NCBI RefSeq assembly: GCF_010078385.1
Contig: NZ_SIJC01000014.1
Location: 1-64,000, forward strand
Direction of reading: 5' to 3'
Source: Chengkuizengella sediminis
Lineage (GTDB): Bacteria; Bacillota; Bacilli; Paenibacillales; KCTC-33759
Length of the DNA stretch: 64,000 bases
Part shown: positions 9,084 through 21,526 of the stretch, piece by piece
Position numbering within the stretch: the first letter of the stretch is position 1
Layout of the letters: the number at the start of each line of letters is the position of its first letter
The notes under the pieces: model-generated
The model's database searches: none
The model's input: only the letters and a program-made list of their open reading frames with translations
What the model was told of the DNA's origin: nothing
Program-made: the position numbers and the translations under genes

Positions 9084-10949
9084 TTAAAAATACCTCCTTC
9101 CTAGCATAGCTGCGATAATAATGATAAATCCAATCAATGTAACTAAACCATAAGTTTGTACTTGTCCATTCTGTACCTTAGTACTCGTTCTACCTGTCTC
9201 CAAAACAATATTGGCAGTTAATTTAACTAATCCATCCACGATAAATCGATCAATTGTATTTAGAATCAGACCCAATACACGTAATGGTTTCACAATGGTC
9301 CATTCATATATCTCGTCTATATAATATCGATTGGCTAGTAAATGATAAGCCCAGTTTCTTGAATTTCCGTTTTGAGAAACTGATTTTTCACCAAACATGA
9401 TCCAACCTGATACAATACCTGCGACAGCTACTAAGGTGGATAAAATCATGACAATCCAATTCGTATGTTCTTCGACTACATCACCTGTTAACCATTCACC
9501 TAACCAAGGACTTAATGGTGTAAACACAAAACCTGAAATGACAGCTAGTATGCATAAAACAATGAGTGGTAACGTCATCACTATAGGTGATTCTTTTGGA
9601 GCATCCGATGAACGATTATTTCCCATAAAAGCAATCTTAAACAATCTCGTCATATAAAATGCAGTGAAAAATGCTGCAGTGATACCAATGACAAACAAGA
9701 CAATGTTGTCATGATACGCTTCTGTTAAGATCGCATCCTTAGACCAAAAACCTGATAACGGGAAAATACCAGACAATGCTAAAGCCCCGATAGCAAAAGT
9801 TATTGTCGTAATCTTCATCGTTTTCCAAATGCCGCCCATTTCTCTAATATCTTGTTTATGCAATGCATGTATTACACTACCTGCTCCTAGGAAGAGAAGC
9901 GCTTTGAAAAATGCATGTGTAAATAAATGAAAAACTCCTGCTGTGTAAGCTCCGATTCCAAGTGCCATCATCATATATCCTAATTGGCTGACAGTAGAAT
10001 AAGCCAAAATACGTTTAAAATCATTTTGAGCAATCGCAATCGTTGCTGCAAATATCGCAGTAAAGCCACCTACATAAGCTACAACCTCCATTGCTATGGA
10101 AGAAGCTAGGAAGATATCATAAGTACGTGCTACTAAATACACACCTGCAGCAACCATTGTAGCTGCATGGATCAAAGCACTAATTGGCGTAGGACCTTCC
10201 ATCGCATCTGGCAACCAAGTATGTAATGGAAATTGACCTGATTTCCCCATTGCCCCAACAAATATTAAAATTGCGATTGTGGTGATAACCCACGCTTCAA
10301 TTGGAATGCTGTTTGTACTAAACGCATTATGTATATCTGTAAAATCTAGAGAATGATTTGGCATATACCAGAATAACATTAAGATCGCGATAAATAACCC
10401 TACATCCCCAACTCTGGTAACAATAAAAGCTTTTTTCGCCGCAGCTTTAGCTGATTCTTTTTCATACCAAAATCCAATAAGTAAAAAGGAACAAACACCT
10501 ACCAGTTCCCAGAAAATATACAACTCAAGTAAGTTTACAGATATAACAAGCCCTAACATAGAGAATGTAAATAATGATATATAACTATAAAATACCGTTA
10601 TTCTATTATCATCCTTCATATATGCTTTTGAATATAAATTGACTAATAAACTAACGAGGGTGACAACGATTAACATCATCGCGTTTAAATTATTTATTTC
10701 AAACCCTAATCGAATAGAGATATTACCAAATGACAGCCAATCAAACTCATTCCAAGTGTAAGCATCCATGGTCCCATTCAGACGTTCAAGTAAAACTAGA
10801 AATGCAAATATAAATGAGAGTAGTGCAAATCCAATGCTGATGTAAGCACTCCATTTATTTCCTTGCTTACCAATTGCAATCAGTATAACAAAAGCAATCA
10901 GTGGAAAGAGTGGTATAAGCCAAGCTAATTGAGAGAATACCGATTCCAT
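9084..10949 (-). CDS. nuoL: NADH-quinone oxidoreductase subunit L
   Basis: Largest antiporter-like subunit of complex I, with the long lateral helix that braces the membrane arm. The 621-residue product shows the LLELYIFWELVGVCSFLLIG helix and GQFPLHTWLPDAMEGPTPIS motif. I place the start at 10949 (MESVFSQLAW) with an AAGGAAAGG ribosome site directly upstream. The open frame continues to 11078, but that extra 43-residue stretch is translated repeat element (10981-11211), not NuoL. The element separates this gene from nuoK by 277 bases, the only large gap in the operon. Confidence 0.96.
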   Translation of the reverse strand: MESVFSQLAWLIPLFPLIAFVILIAIGKQGNKWSAYISIGFALLSFIFAFLVLLERLNGTMDAYTWNEFDWLSFGNISIRLGFEINNLNAMMLIVVTLVSLLVNLYSKAYMKDDNRITVFYSYISLFTFSMLGLVISVNLLELYIFWELVGVCSFLLIGFWYEKESAKAAAKKAFIVTRVGDVGLFIAILMLFWYMPNHSLDFTDIHNAFSTNSIPIEAWVITTIAILIFVGAMGKSGQFPLHTWLPDAMEGPTPISALIHAATMVAAGVYLVARTYDIFLASSIAMEVVAYVGGFTAIFAATIAIAQNDFKRILAYSTVSQLGYMMMALGIGAYTAGVFHLFTHAFFKALLFLGAGSVIHALHKQDIREMGGIWKTMKITTITFAIGALALSGIFPLSGFWSKDAILTEAYHDNIVLFVIGITAAFFTAFYMTRLFKIAFMGNNRSSDAPKESPIVMTLPLIVLCILAVISGFVFTPLSPWLGEWLTGDVVEEHTNWIVMILSTLVAVAGIVSGWIMFGEKSVSQNGNSRNWAYHLLANRYYIDEIYEWTIVKPLRVLGLILNTIDRFIVDGLVKLTANIVLETGRTSTKVQNGQVQTYGLVTLIGFIIIIAAMLGRRYF

Positions 10950-10980
10950 AGTACCCTTCCTTTCCTTTAATATTAATTCC

Positions 10981-11211
10981 TGTTCAAAAAGTTCAGTTTT
11001 CAGCACCAAGAAGGTGACATGAACCTGCAGAAGCTGGAGCGGAGTGTAGAGTATTTCTACATGAGCACCGGACTTCAAAGGTGAATGTCAAATTCGACGT
11101 CGAGTAGACCTCCTCGAGATACTTCGTGATCACTACTTAAAACCAGTCACTTCCATGTGACTAATGTAGTACCAGCACGTCCTATGCTGGCAAAAGGGGA
11201 CTTTTTGAACA
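10981..11211 (-). repeat. 231-bp terminal-inverted-repeat element, copy A, inside the nuo operon
   Basis: Bounded by perfect 12-base inverted termini, TGTTCAAAAAGT (10981-10992) and ACTTTTTGAACA (11200-11211). Inside are GCAGAAGCTGGAGCGGAGTG, an interrupted hairpin ending in GAGCACCGGACTTC, and TACTTCGTGATC. Copy B at 30681-30851 shares termini and most of the interior. Copy A carries about 60 extra bases (about 11133-11192) forming two further small hairpins (AGTCAC/GTGACT and CCAGCA/TGCTGG). It encodes no protein. Both copies precede a leftward gene in the same orientation. It resembles a MITE or a structured intergenic repeat; I know no name for it. Confidence 0.8.
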
Positions 11212-11226
11212 ACCTTTATATCCTAG

Positions 11227-11529
11227 TTATTTTTTCAATGAATTCATTTCAGTAACATTTGCCGTTGCTTTATTCCGATACAATGCAATTAAAATGGCTA
11301 TACCAACTGCCGCTTCAGCTGCAGCAATCGTGATATTAAACAATGAAAAAATTTGCCCGTTTAAGGAAGGATTTATTCCAAATTTCGCAAAAGCAATCAA
11401 ATTCAGATTTACTGCGTTTAACATCAATTCAATACATAATAATACGATAACCGCATTCTTTTTTGACAATGCACCATAGAGGCCGATCACAAACAACACA
11501 GCAGCTAATGTAAGATAAGAAGAAATCAT
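11227..11529 (-). CDS. nuoK: NADH-quinone oxidoreductase subunit K
   Basis: Small three-helix membrane subunit of complex I. The 100-residue length is exact for the family. Seen: the [12 protein letters not shown] helix bearing the conserved glutamate, and the [14 protein letters not shown] helix bearing the second glutamate, both part of the E-channel linking quinone chemistry to pumping (family knowledge). It starts five bases after nuoJ. Downstream the repeat element copy A intervenes before nuoL, so any attenuation by that structure would change the ratio of NuoL-M-N to the upstream subunits. Confidence 0.96.
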   Translation of the reverse strand: MISSYLTLAAVLFVIGLYGALSKKNAVIVLLCIELMLNAVNLNLIAFAKFGINPSLNGQIFSLFNITIAAAEAAVGIAILIALYRNKATANVTEMNSLKK

Positions 11530-11534
11530 GTTGT

Positions 11535-12059
11535 TTAATCCTCCTCCCTTTTAGCCACAACGATGGCTCCGATGAAAGCTACCGTTAATAACACAGATAC
11601 CAATTCAAAAGGAATGACATGCTTAGTAAAAAGCTCAATTCCTATCATTTTTGTATTGTCTTCAGTAGAAGTAAATTCTTGAATCGGAAAAACTGCATCT
11701 TGAATCGCTAAATATAAAATGACAAAAAAACCAATGCTTCCCACGAGCAATAATACGTTATGCAAAGGTCTTTTCGGCTCATCATTTTGTTTTTCATGTT
11801 TCGTCATCATAATTCCAAAAATCATTAATATCGTCATTGCACCTGCATAAATTAAAATTTGTACAAAGGCTAAAAACTCCGCATCAAGCATAACGTATAA
11901 ACCTGCAAGGCTGATAAAAGTAGTAGCAAGAGCAATAACCATATGGACAACTCTTTGGAGATTTATTAAAAAAACTGCGCCTATAATAATGAGCATGGAA
12001 AAAATGATAAATAATAAGTTTTCTCCATTCAATAAAAAATCTATAAAATTCTCCAGCAT
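11535..12059 (-). CDS. nuoJ: NADH-quinone oxidoreductase subunit J
   Basis: Membrane subunit with five predicted helices, 174 residues. It has the family's helix-1 pattern, the [21 protein letters not shown] segment that forms the pi-bulge helix 3 of the E-channel, and a final helix before a short charged tail (AKREED). It lies two bases after nuoI and five before nuoK, clearly in one operon. Confidence 0.94.
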   Translation of the reverse strand: MLENFIDFLLNGENLLFIIFSMLIIIGAVFLINLQRVVHMVIALATTFISLAGLYVMLDAEFLAFVQILIYAGAMTILMIFGIMMTKHEKQNDEPKRPLHNVLLLVGSIGFFVILYLAIQDAVFPIQEFTSTEDNTKMIGIELFTKHVIPFELVSVLLTVAFIGAIVVAKREED

Positions 12060-12061
12060 AA

Positions 12062-12538
12062 CTACTTCTCCTCCTTCTTCGCCTTGGATGGGATGGATTT
12101 TGGTTGTAAATTAATACTGTTTTCTTTTCTGACATTAGTATTGTTATCATTTAACCATTCCATATTTTTAAACAGATCATCCCGACTATAAGTTGCTAAT
12201 TCAAAATTATTAGTCATAACAATGGCTTCTGTGGGACAGACCTCTGTACATAAATCACATAAAATACAAATTTCAAAGTTGATATCGTAGGTGTCAATTA
12301 CCTTCCCTTTTTTCTCGGGGTCAGGATTTTTCTTACCTATAAGATCAATACAATCTGTTGGGCATATATTCATACACTGATTACACACGATACATTTTTC
12401 AGGATCAAAATGCTGCACACCACGAAAACGATCGGGCATCTGTAAAGGAACATCAGGATATTGATGAGTTATTTTTTTCTTCGTGAGATTTTTTAAGGTA
12501 ACACCCATTCCTTTAACTATACCTTTCAACGGTTTCAC
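12062..12538 (-). CDS. nuoI: NADH-quinone oxidoreductase subunit I (two 4Fe-4S clusters)
   Basis: Peripheral-arm ferredoxin-like subunit carrying clusters N6a and N6b, which pass electrons toward NuoB and quinone. Two complete Cys motifs are visible: CIVCNQCMNICP (about 51-62) and CILCDLCTEVCP (about 91-102). Length 158 includes a basic C-terminal tail after the second cluster. Gap to nuoH is 17 bases and to nuoJ two bases. With nuoEFG absent from the operon, the electron donor to this arm is not defined by the sequence. Confidence 0.96.
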   Translation of the reverse strand: MKPLKGIVKGMGVTLKNLTKKKITHQYPDVPLQMPDRFRGVQHFDPEKCIVCNQCMNICPTDCIDLIGKKNPDPEKKGKVIDTYDINFEICILCDLCTEVCPTEAIVMTNNFELATYSRDDLFKNMEWLNDNNTNVRKENSINLQPKSIPSKAKKEEK

Positions 12539-12555
12539 CTCATTTCAAAGTTGCA

Positions 12556-13557
12556 TTATTTAAATATTTCTATAAAAATTGTCGTTACAAATATATTAAC
12601 CAAAGCCAAAGGTAATAAAACCTTCCAACCTAATGCCATTAAGTGATCCACTCTTATTCTTGGCAACGTTGCCCGAATCCAAAATAGGAAAAAAACGATG
12701 GATGAAAATTTTAAAATAAACCATATTATTCCTGGGATAAAATCAAGAAATGGCAGTGGAGAATGCCAACCACCTAAGAATAAAATTGTTGTTAGTGCTG
12801 CAATAGCATACACATATACATATTCAGCTAGCATAAAAAAAGCAAATCTAAAACCACTGTATTCTACATGATAACCTGCGACTAATTCTGATTCTGCCTC
12901 AGGCAAATCAAATGGAGTACGATTTAGCTCTGAAACCGCAGCAATAATAAATATAATAAACCCTACGATTTGTGGAAGAATATTCCAATTCCAAAAACCG
13001 CCAGCTTGACCTTCTACGATGGTATTCAAGCTTAAACTTCCACTTAAAAGAATAACCCCAACTACGGACATGACTAAAGGGACTTCATAACTAATCATCT
13101 GAGCAGCTGAACGCATACCGCCCAACAATGAATATTTGTTATTTGAAGCCCACCCACCCAGTAGTATCCCGATTGTTGAAATACTGGATAAAGCAAAATA
13201 GTATAATAACCCTACATTTAAATCTGCAAATTGCAATTTTGCTGTGTAAGGAATCGTAGCCAACACTACAAACGCTGGTACAAACGTAATGACAGGGGCT
13301 ATGATAAAAAGAAACCGATCTGCCTTTTTCGGAATTGTATCCTCTTTGATCAACAACTTTAATACATCCGCAACCGTTTGAAATAAACCCAGTGGTCCAA
13401 CACGGTTAGGTCCTTTTCTCAATTGAATCCAACCTATCACTTTACGTTCAAAATAAATGGCATAGGTTACAAAACCAAGTACAACTAAAAGAAGAACAGC
13501 AGACCATAATAAAAACCAACTAAAACTAGACAATGTTAGTTCCTGGAGCAGATCCAT
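12556..13557 (-). CDS. nuoH: NADH-quinone oxidoreductase subunit H
   Basis: Membrane subunit at the junction with the hydrophilic arm; it forms much of the quinone chamber. The 333-residue protein has about eight helices and the hallmark loops: AIYFERKVIGWIQLRKGPNRVGP near the N-terminus, and ELNRTPFDLPEAESELVAG followed by the GYHVEYSGFRFA segment. The start codon overlaps the nuoD stop codon by one base (TAATG), indicating translational coupling. Confidence 0.96.
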   Translation of the reverse strand: MDLLQELTLSSFSWFLLWSAVLLLVVLGFVTYAIYFERKVIGWIQLRKGPNRVGPLGLFQTVADVLKLLIKEDTIPKKADRFLFIIAPVITFVPAFVVLATIPYTAKLQFADLNVGLLYYFALSSISTIGILLGGWASNNKYSLLGGMRSAAQMISYEVPLVMSVVGVILLSGSLSLNTIVEGQAGGFWNWNILPQIVGFIIFIIAAVSELNRTPFDLPEAESELVAGYHVEYSGFRFAFFMLAEYVYVYAIAALTTILFLGGWHSPLPFLDFIPGIIWFILKFSSIVFFLFWIRATLPRIRVDHLMALGWKVLLPLALVNIFVTTIFIEIFK

Positions 13558-14657
13558 TAGCCATCTACCTCCCCTAATACAATATCAATACCACCTAGTA
13601 TCGTGACTAAGTTTGTCATGGTTTCACCAACTAGTAATTTAGGTAAAATTTGCAGGTTTACAAATGAAGGTCTTCTAAACTTTAAACGATAAGGTTGTGG
13701 TTTTTTCTTAGATACAATATGACAACCAATTTCTCCTCTAGGAGATTCAATACGTGTATAAACTTCTCCTTCTGGAGGTCTGATTACTCTTGGTACCTTC
13801 GCCATAATTTTCCCATCTTCAGGAAACTGTTCTACAGCTTGTTCCAAAATACGCAAGCTTTGTTTGATTTCTTCAAATCGAACTAAGTACCTAGCATAGC
13901 AGTCCCCTTCTGTTTGAACAGGAACATCAAACTCAAAACGATCATATATACTGTATGGCTGGTTTTTACGAAGATCAAACTTTACCCCAGTTGATCTTAA
14001 ATTAGCACCACTTAGGCCATACTCTATTGCGGTTTGCGCGTCGTATGTCCCAACACCTTTAACTCTAGCTAGAAATATTTCATTTCCACTTACTAACTGC
14101 TCATATTCATCTAACTTTTCTCTCATATATGGTATGAAATCACGAACTTTGTCAATCCATCCTTCAGGAGCATCCCATTTCACTCCGCCTACTCTCATAT
14201 AGAAATAAGTAAGTCTGGCACCACATAATTCATTAAACATATTTACGATCAGTTCTCTTTCTCTAAAAGCATAAAGAAATGGACTCATAGCACCGATGTC
14301 TAATAAATAAGTTCCCCACCATACTAAATGGCTAGCAATGCGCTGCAACTCCATAACAATTAAACGCAAAAATTCTGCTCTTTCTGGGATTTCAAGATCC
14401 ATCAAGGTTTCAACTGCATGACATAACACGTAATTGTTTGTCATTGCAGAAACATAGTCCATTCTATCTGTATAAGGGATAACCTGAGTGTATGTTAAAT
14501 TTTCAGCTAGTTTCTCAGTACCTCTATGTAAATATCCGATAACAGGTGTTGCTTCAGTAATAACTTCTCCATCTAACTTTACGATAATTCTAAAAACACC
14601 ATGTGTACTCGGATGTTGTGGTCCTACATTTAAAAGTAATTCTTCTGTACGTATCAT
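13557..14657 (-). CDS. nuoD: NADH-quinone oxidoreductase subunit D
   Basis: 49-kDa quinone-site subunit homologous to NiFe-hydrogenase large subunits. The 366-residue length is normal. Visible motifs: NVGPQHPSTHGVFR at the N-terminus (the quinone-binding His), PYTDRMDYVSAMTNNY, and the C-terminal DIVLGEVDG ending Asp-Gly as in the family. It follows nuoC by eight bases and overlaps nuoH by one. Confidence 0.97.
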   Translation of the reverse strand: MIRTEELLLNVGPQHPSTHGVFRIIVKLDGEVITEATPVIGYLHRGTEKLAENLTYTQVIPYTDRMDYVSAMTNNYVLCHAVETLMDLEIPERAEFLRLIVMELQRIASHLVWWGTYLLDIGAMSPFLYAFRERELIVNMFNELCGARLTYFYMRVGGVKWDAPEGWIDKVRDFIPYMREKLDEYEQLVSGNEIFLARVKGVGTYDAQTAIEYGLSGANLRSTGVKFDLRKNQPYSIYDRFEFDVPVQTEGDCYARYLVRFEEIKQSLRILEQAVEQFPEDGKIMAKVPRVIRPPEGEVYTRIESPRGEIGCHIVSKKKPQPYRLKFRRPSFVNLQILPKLLVGETMTNLVTILGGIDIVLGEVDG

Positions 14658-14665
14658 CTGGTTTG

Positions 14666-15241
14666 TTACACCTCCGGATCTATTGGTTCATAGTCTTTTC
14701 TTAAAGGATGCCCTTCCCAATCATCAGGCATCATGATCCTTGTTAAATTAGGATGACCCGGAAATTGAATACCTAACAAATCATAGATTTCTCTTTCATT
14801 CCAGTTCGCCGTATTCCATACAGGTGTGACTGATGGGATAGAAGGATTTTCTCTATCTGCTTTGACTTTAATACAAGCATCGTGTTGGTTGTCTGTTGAC
14901 ATCGATAGTAAATAATAAACAACCTCAAAATATGTCTCATAATCTATACCTGTTACATTACGTAAATAATTTAGTTTTAATGCTTCTGATTCTTTTAGCA
15001 ACATGGCAGTTTTAACCCAATACGGACTTCGAATCACAATGCACGGCAAGTCCCTATCTAACTCATTAATATAAGCTTCCTCCACAGCATCTTCAGATAC
15101 ATTTGTTTTTATTAACTCAACCAAACGATCTAATCTATCTTGATTTGGTGATGGTTCTACAACTTCTACTGTTTCAGTTTCTTGTAGTTCCTTTTTTGCT
15201 TCTTTAGGGTCCATTTCAGTAACTTGTTTTTGATCACTCAT
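14666..15241 (-). CDS. nuoC: NADH-quinone oxidoreductase subunit C
   Basis: 30-kDa subunit of the connecting part of complex I. The core matches the family through [41 protein letters not shown] and a C-terminal [18 protein letters not shown] block. The N-terminal 40 residues are acidic and low-complexity (Glu/Val/Pro rich), as seen in several Bacillales homologues and unlike the compact E. coli form. Its ATG overlaps the nuoB stop (ATGA). Not fused to nuoD, unlike in enterobacteria. Confidence 0.95.
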   Translation of the reverse strand: MSDQKQVTEMDPKEAKKELQETETVEVVEPSPNQDRLDRLVELIKTNVSEDAVEEAYINELDRDLPCIVIRSPYWVKTAMLLKESEALKLNYLRNVTGIDYETYFEVVYYLLSMSTDNQHDACIKVKADRENPSIPSVTPVWNTANWNEREIYDLLGIQFPGHPNLTRIMMPDDWEGHPLRKDYEPIDPEV

Positions 15242-15756
15242 ACCTCTGTCACCCTTTTCCCCGTTTTTGCTTCGTATTGTATCTTTTCTTGTAATTTATT
15301 AATACCATAAATTAAAGCAGCTGGATTAGGAGGGCATCCTGGGATGTATACATCTACAGGAACAATTTGATCTACCCCTTTGACTACAGAGTAGGACTTA
15401 ATGTATGGACCCCCAGCAGTAGCGCATGAACCCATTGCAATGACCCATTTTGGTTCAGGCATTTGATCATATAAACGTCTTAATAAAGGAGCCATTTTTT
15501 TAGTTACTGTACCCGATACAATCATGACATCTGATTGTCTTGGTGAGGTACGGAATATAACTCCAAAACGGTCTAAATCGTAATGAGATGCACCTGTTCC
15601 CATCATTTCAATGGCACAACAAGCTAAGCCAAAAGTTAGTGGCCATAAGGAATTACTCCTTGCCCATGCCTTTAACTGCTCTAAGGTACCCATAAACACG
15701 TTACGTTGTAATTCTTCTTGTTCCTCTGGTGAGATCTTTGCTAAATCGAGTTCCAT
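15238..15756 (-). CDS. nuoB: NADH-quinone oxidoreductase subunit B (cluster N2)
   Basis: Carries the terminal 4Fe-4S cluster N2 that reduces quinone. The four ligands are visible in [10 protein letters not shown] (tandem Cys), [10 protein letters not shown] and [11 protein letters not shown] start at 15756 (MELDLAKIS), with GAAGGTG just upstream, rather than at 15777, because the longer form would overlap nuoA by 37 bases and lacks a ribosome site. The product is then 172 residues, normal for the family. Confidence 0.96.
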   Translation of the reverse strand: MELDLAKISPEEQEELQRNVFMGTLEQLKAWARSNSLWPLTFGLACCAIEMMGTGASHYDLDRFGVIFRTSPRQSDVMIVSGTVTKKMAPLLRRLYDQMPEPKWVIAMGSCATAGGPYIKSYSVVKGVDQIVPVDVYIPGCPPNPAALIYGINKLQEKIQYEAKTGKRVTEV

Positions 15757-16112
15757 TGTAACACCTTCTTTTTCCAAGCGTAAGCTAATCCTACAACTAA
15801 TAATGATACGAAAATCAACATTTCGACTAAAGCAAAAAGTCCTAGTTTGTCATAAGCAACTGCCCATGGATATAAAAAGACAGTTTCAACATCAAAGATA
15901 ACGAACATTAAAGCAAATAAATAATAGCGAATGTTGAATCGAACTTGACCTGCACCAACAGGTTCATTCCCACTCTCATATGTGGTGTATTTCTCTTCCG
16001 TTGGTTTGTTAGGTCTTAATAACTTACCAAACGTAAGCGCTGCCACAGGCAAGAAAATACCGAGCGCAATAAAAATAGCGACGATAACATAGTTATTGAT
16101 GTATGTTTCCAT
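15741..16112 (-). CDS. nuoA: NADH-quinone oxidoreductase subunit A
   Basis: First gene of the operon, a three-helix membrane subunit next to the quinone chamber. Seen: the [13 protein letters not shown] loop and [19 protein letters not shown] helix, both diagnostic. I start at 16112 (METYINNY), nine bases after GGAGGGG, rather than at 16130 where the ATG lies within that ribosome site. The nuoB start overlaps its end by 16 bases. Complex I here is the 11-gene form (A-D, H-N) without the NADH-dehydrogenase module E-F-G. Confidence 0.95.
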   Translation of the reverse strand: METYINNYVIVAIFIALGIFLPVAALTFGKLLRPNKPTEEKYTTYESGNEPVGAGQVRFNIRYYLFALMFVIFDVETVFLYPWAVAYDKLGLFALVEMLIFVSLLVVGLAYAWKKKVLQWNSI

Positions 16113-16197
16113 CGACTTATGCCCCTCCATTCAATGAAGTCCAATTTATAAGTTTTTCTTATGGACAATTTTATATTCAATAATAAATGTCGTGAAC

Positions 16198-16226
16198 ATT
16201 ATAACAAAAGCTTACATCGAAGTCTA
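16198..16226 (-). promoter_or_regulatory. Predicted sigma-A promoter of the nuo operon
   Basis: On the minus strand TAGACT (16221-16226), a 17-base spacer and TATAAT (16198-16203) preceded by TG in the extended -10 position. The start would be about 80 bases before nuoA. The rest of the 460-base gap (16113-16573) is AT-rich with no ORF I can support; it contains a Rex-like palindrome at 16448-16465 and other AT-rich -10-like sequences near 16420. Confidence 0.6.
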
Positions 16227-16573
16227 TTGTACAATTAATGTATTTTCAAGGAAAACTAATGTTGTTAATCGATAATGCTTCATTACAGATCATGGACATT
16301 CATCAATCCAAAAGCTGTTATCTATTTATCATGTACAAACAGTGTGTTTTCAAACAAAAACATCTGTTGAAAAGCATAGATAATACATTACTGCTCTTGT
16401 TTTTTTAAAATATATTGATTATTATATTTTCTTATAACGACTATAAAATGTGATGTTTTTCACAATCAACTATGATATAAAAGAGTGAATTTCTCTATAC
16501 ACTATGATGCTTTCGAATATTTTGTGCTTAATCATATAAAATATCACACAAAAATATTCTTCTGATCTTATAG

Positions 16574-16609
16574 AAAAAACTGCCGACATATGATGTGCGA
16601 CAGTTTTTA
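16574..16609 (-). terminator. Terminator of the ATP synthase operon
   Basis: AAAAACTG and CAGTTTTT arms enclose a second inner pairing (CGACAT with ATGTGCG), giving a strong hairpin with T residues on the minus-strand side. It begins eight bases after the atpC stop codon. It separates the atp operon from nuo, which is transcribed in the same direction. Confidence 0.85.
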
Positions 16610-16616
16610 CAACATT

Positions 16617-17021
16617 TTAAAATTGTTTATCAGTAGAACTGATTCGATTGATCGCTTTCTGCAATGCCATCTCTGCACGACGGAAATCATAATCAGCTTT
16701 TTTATCAGCCATTCTTCTTTCCGCGCGTTCCTTTGCAGCTTGGGCACGTTCAACATCAATTTCTCCTGCACGTTCTGCAACATCAGCAAGAATAACCACT
16801 TTTTCTTTACTTACTTCCATGAAGCCACCATGTACTGCGATGGTTTCTTCATCTTTTCCGGTTTTTACTTTCATTGGTGCAACTTTTAAAGCTGTAACTA
16901 ACGGAATGTGATTAGGTAAAATCCCTAGCTCACCTTCCACACCTGTGACAACAATCATATTCACGTCCTGAGAATAAACTTTTCTCTCGGGAGTAACGAT
17001 TTCTAATGTAAAAGTACTCAT
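16617..17021 (-). CDS. atpC: ATP synthase epsilon subunit
   Basis: Central-stalk F1 subunit, 134 residues, with an N-terminal beta-sandwich (FTLEIVTPERKVYSQDV, GELGILPNHIPLVTAL) and a C-terminal two-helix region that can inhibit ATP hydrolysis. Motif VHGGFMEVSKEKVVILADVAER is typical. Last gene of the operon, 55 bases after atpD. Confidence 0.96.
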   Translation of the reverse strand: MSTFTLEIVTPERKVYSQDVNMIVVTGVEGELGILPNHIPLVTALKVAPMKVKTGKDEETIAVHGGFMEVSKEKVVILADVAERAGEIDVERAQAAKERAERRMADKKADYDFRRAEMALQKAINRISSTDKQF

Positions 17022-17076
17022 AACTTCCTCCTACAAGTTTCATTTTTAGAAACTTAGGATTTTTGATTCAACCCTA

Positions 17077-18495
<1,419 letters not shown>

Positions 18496-18528
18496 TTAAG
18501 GTTTTCAAAGTTAGTGCATATATTTCAA

Positions 18529-19392
18529 CTATCCCTGAGCATTGGCTCCAGCAATAATTTCTGATATTTCTTGTGTAATTGCAGCTTGACGAGCACGGTT
18601 GTATACAAGCGTAAGACCAGAGATTAAATCAGTCGCATTATTCGTTGCATTACCCATTGCCGTCATTCTTGCACCAAATTCACTAGCTTTACCTTCTAAT
18701 ACTGCACTATAAATTAAAGTCTCAGCATATTTAGGTAATAATACATCTAATACATCTTCTGCAGAAGGCTCATATTCATACAAAGCCGTATTACCATTAG
18801 ATTCGGAAATATCACTTAATGGTAATAGACGTTTTTCTACAGGGATCTGTGTAATTGGGTTAATAAATTCGTTATACGCTAAATATAACTCATCATATAT
18901 ACCATCACTAAAGTTCTGCACTGCGGCTTTAGCAATTTCTTGAATGTCTAAGTACTGAGGATTATCAGGCAATCCCGTTACTTGAGATACAATCGGCATA
19001 TTTCTTCTTTTGAAAAAATCCCGACCTTTCCTTCCGATAACAAATATAGAATAGTCATCAGTGGAATTATGTTTTTCTTGAATCGTGTTCATTACCATGC
19101 GCAAAAGGTTTGCATTGTAACCTCCTGCCAATCCACGATCCGAAGTAATCACTAGATAACCCGTTTTTTTCACTTCTCGGTTTTCTAACATCGGATGTTT
19201 TAAATTCTTTGTAGCAGAAGCAATGTTTGAAATTACTTCTTTTATTTTATCTGAATAGGGTCTGGCAGCCTCAGCATTTTCTTGTGCTTTCCTTAATCCT
19301 GAAGCAGCTACCATTTCCATTGCTTTTGTAATCTGTTTTGTATTTTGAAACCCACTGATTTGGCGTTTTATATCGCGCATACCTTTAGCCAT
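18529..19392 (-). CDS. atpG: ATP synthase gamma subunit
   Basis: Rotor shaft of F1, 287 residues. N-terminal coiled-coil begins MAKGMRDIKRQISGFQNTKQITKAMEMVAASG in pattern (key part QITKAMEMVAASGLRKAQ), the central Rossmann-like domain contains ITSDRGLAGGYNANLLR, and the C-terminal helix contains ARMTAMGNATNNATDLI. All are family hallmarks. Lies between atpA and atpD. Confidence 0.97.
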   Translation of the reverse strand: MAKGMRDIKRQISGFQNTKQITKAMEMVAASGLRKAQENAEAARPYSDKIKEVISNIASATKNLKHPMLENREVKKTGYLVITSDRGLAGGYNANLLRMVMNTIQEKHNSTDDYSIFVIGRKGRDFFKRRNMPIVSQVTGLPDNPQYLDIQEIAKAAVQNFSDGIYDELYLAYNEFINPITQIPVEKRLLPLSDISESNGNTALYEYEPSAEDVLDVLLPKYAETLIYSAVLEGKASEFGARMTAMGNATNNATDLISGLTLVYNRARQAAITQEISEIIAGANAQG

Positions 19393-19446
19393 TTAGTTCA
19401 CCACCTTATAGGCTATTTGAAAAAACACTCTATTTTTATCAAAAGA

Positions 19447-20967
<1,521 letters not shown>

Positions 20968-20977
20968 TCACCCCTAA

Positions 20978-21526
20978 CTATATTGCTTGCTGTTTTAATT
21001 CTTGTTCAAGTGCAGCTAATTTTCCTGATAAGCTGCCATCATATAAACGATCACCAATGCGAACTTTTAATCCACCTAAAAGGCTTGGATCAACTTTATT
21101 TGAAGCCTTGATCTGTGTGCCTGTTAATTTCCCAAAACGTTCTTCAACTTCTTTTAATTCATTATCAGATAACTTAGATGGTGTAAATACCACCGCATCC
21201 GCTTGGCCTAAAAATTCATTGGCAACCCCAACATAATATTCATAAATCGCTGCTAAGATTGAACCTCTTCCTCTTTCAATAAGAAGCTGAACTGTATGAA
21301 GCACAATGTCAGATACTTTACCTTCAAATACTTTGCTTAGAAGTTCTTTTTTTGTGTCCACTCCAATGTTTGGATGAGAGATAAATTTATTAAAATCCTT
21401 ATCTACTTCTATGAAATGAACAATTGCTTTTAATTCTCTCTCAACTTCTGTAATCACTTCTTGCTCTCGAGCAACTTCAAAAAGTGCCTTTGCGTATCTT
21501 TTTCCTGCTAGTGTGTCGGTGCTCAT
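20978..21526 (-). CDS. atpH: ATP synthase delta subunit
   Basis: Connects the peripheral stalk to the top of F1. The 182-residue protein has the N-terminal helical domain (AGKRYAKALFEVAREQ), and the C-terminal VDPSLLGGLKVRIGDRLYDGSLSGKL motif that defines the family. Its start overlaps the atpF stop (ATGA-type overlap of four bases). Confidence 0.96.
   Translation of the reverse strand: MSTDTLAGKRYAKALFEVAREQEVITEVERELKAIVHFIEVDKDFNKFISHPNIGVDTKKELLSKVFEGKVSDIVLHTVQLLIERGRGSILAAIYEYYVGVANEFLGQADAVVFTPSKLSDNELKEVEERFGKLTGTQIKASNKVDPSLLGGLKVRIGDRLYDGSLSGKLAALEQELKQQAI

Noticed and set aside
10950..11078. 43-residue N-terminal extension of NuoL
   Set aside because: It is translated repeat element copy A; a similar peptide is produced by copy B upstream of mntP. 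The true start has a ribosome site at 10949.
11884..12150. 88-codon ORF across nuoI-nuoJ
   Set aside because: Out-of-frame shadow with low-complexity Arg/Tyr/Phe content over two certain genes.
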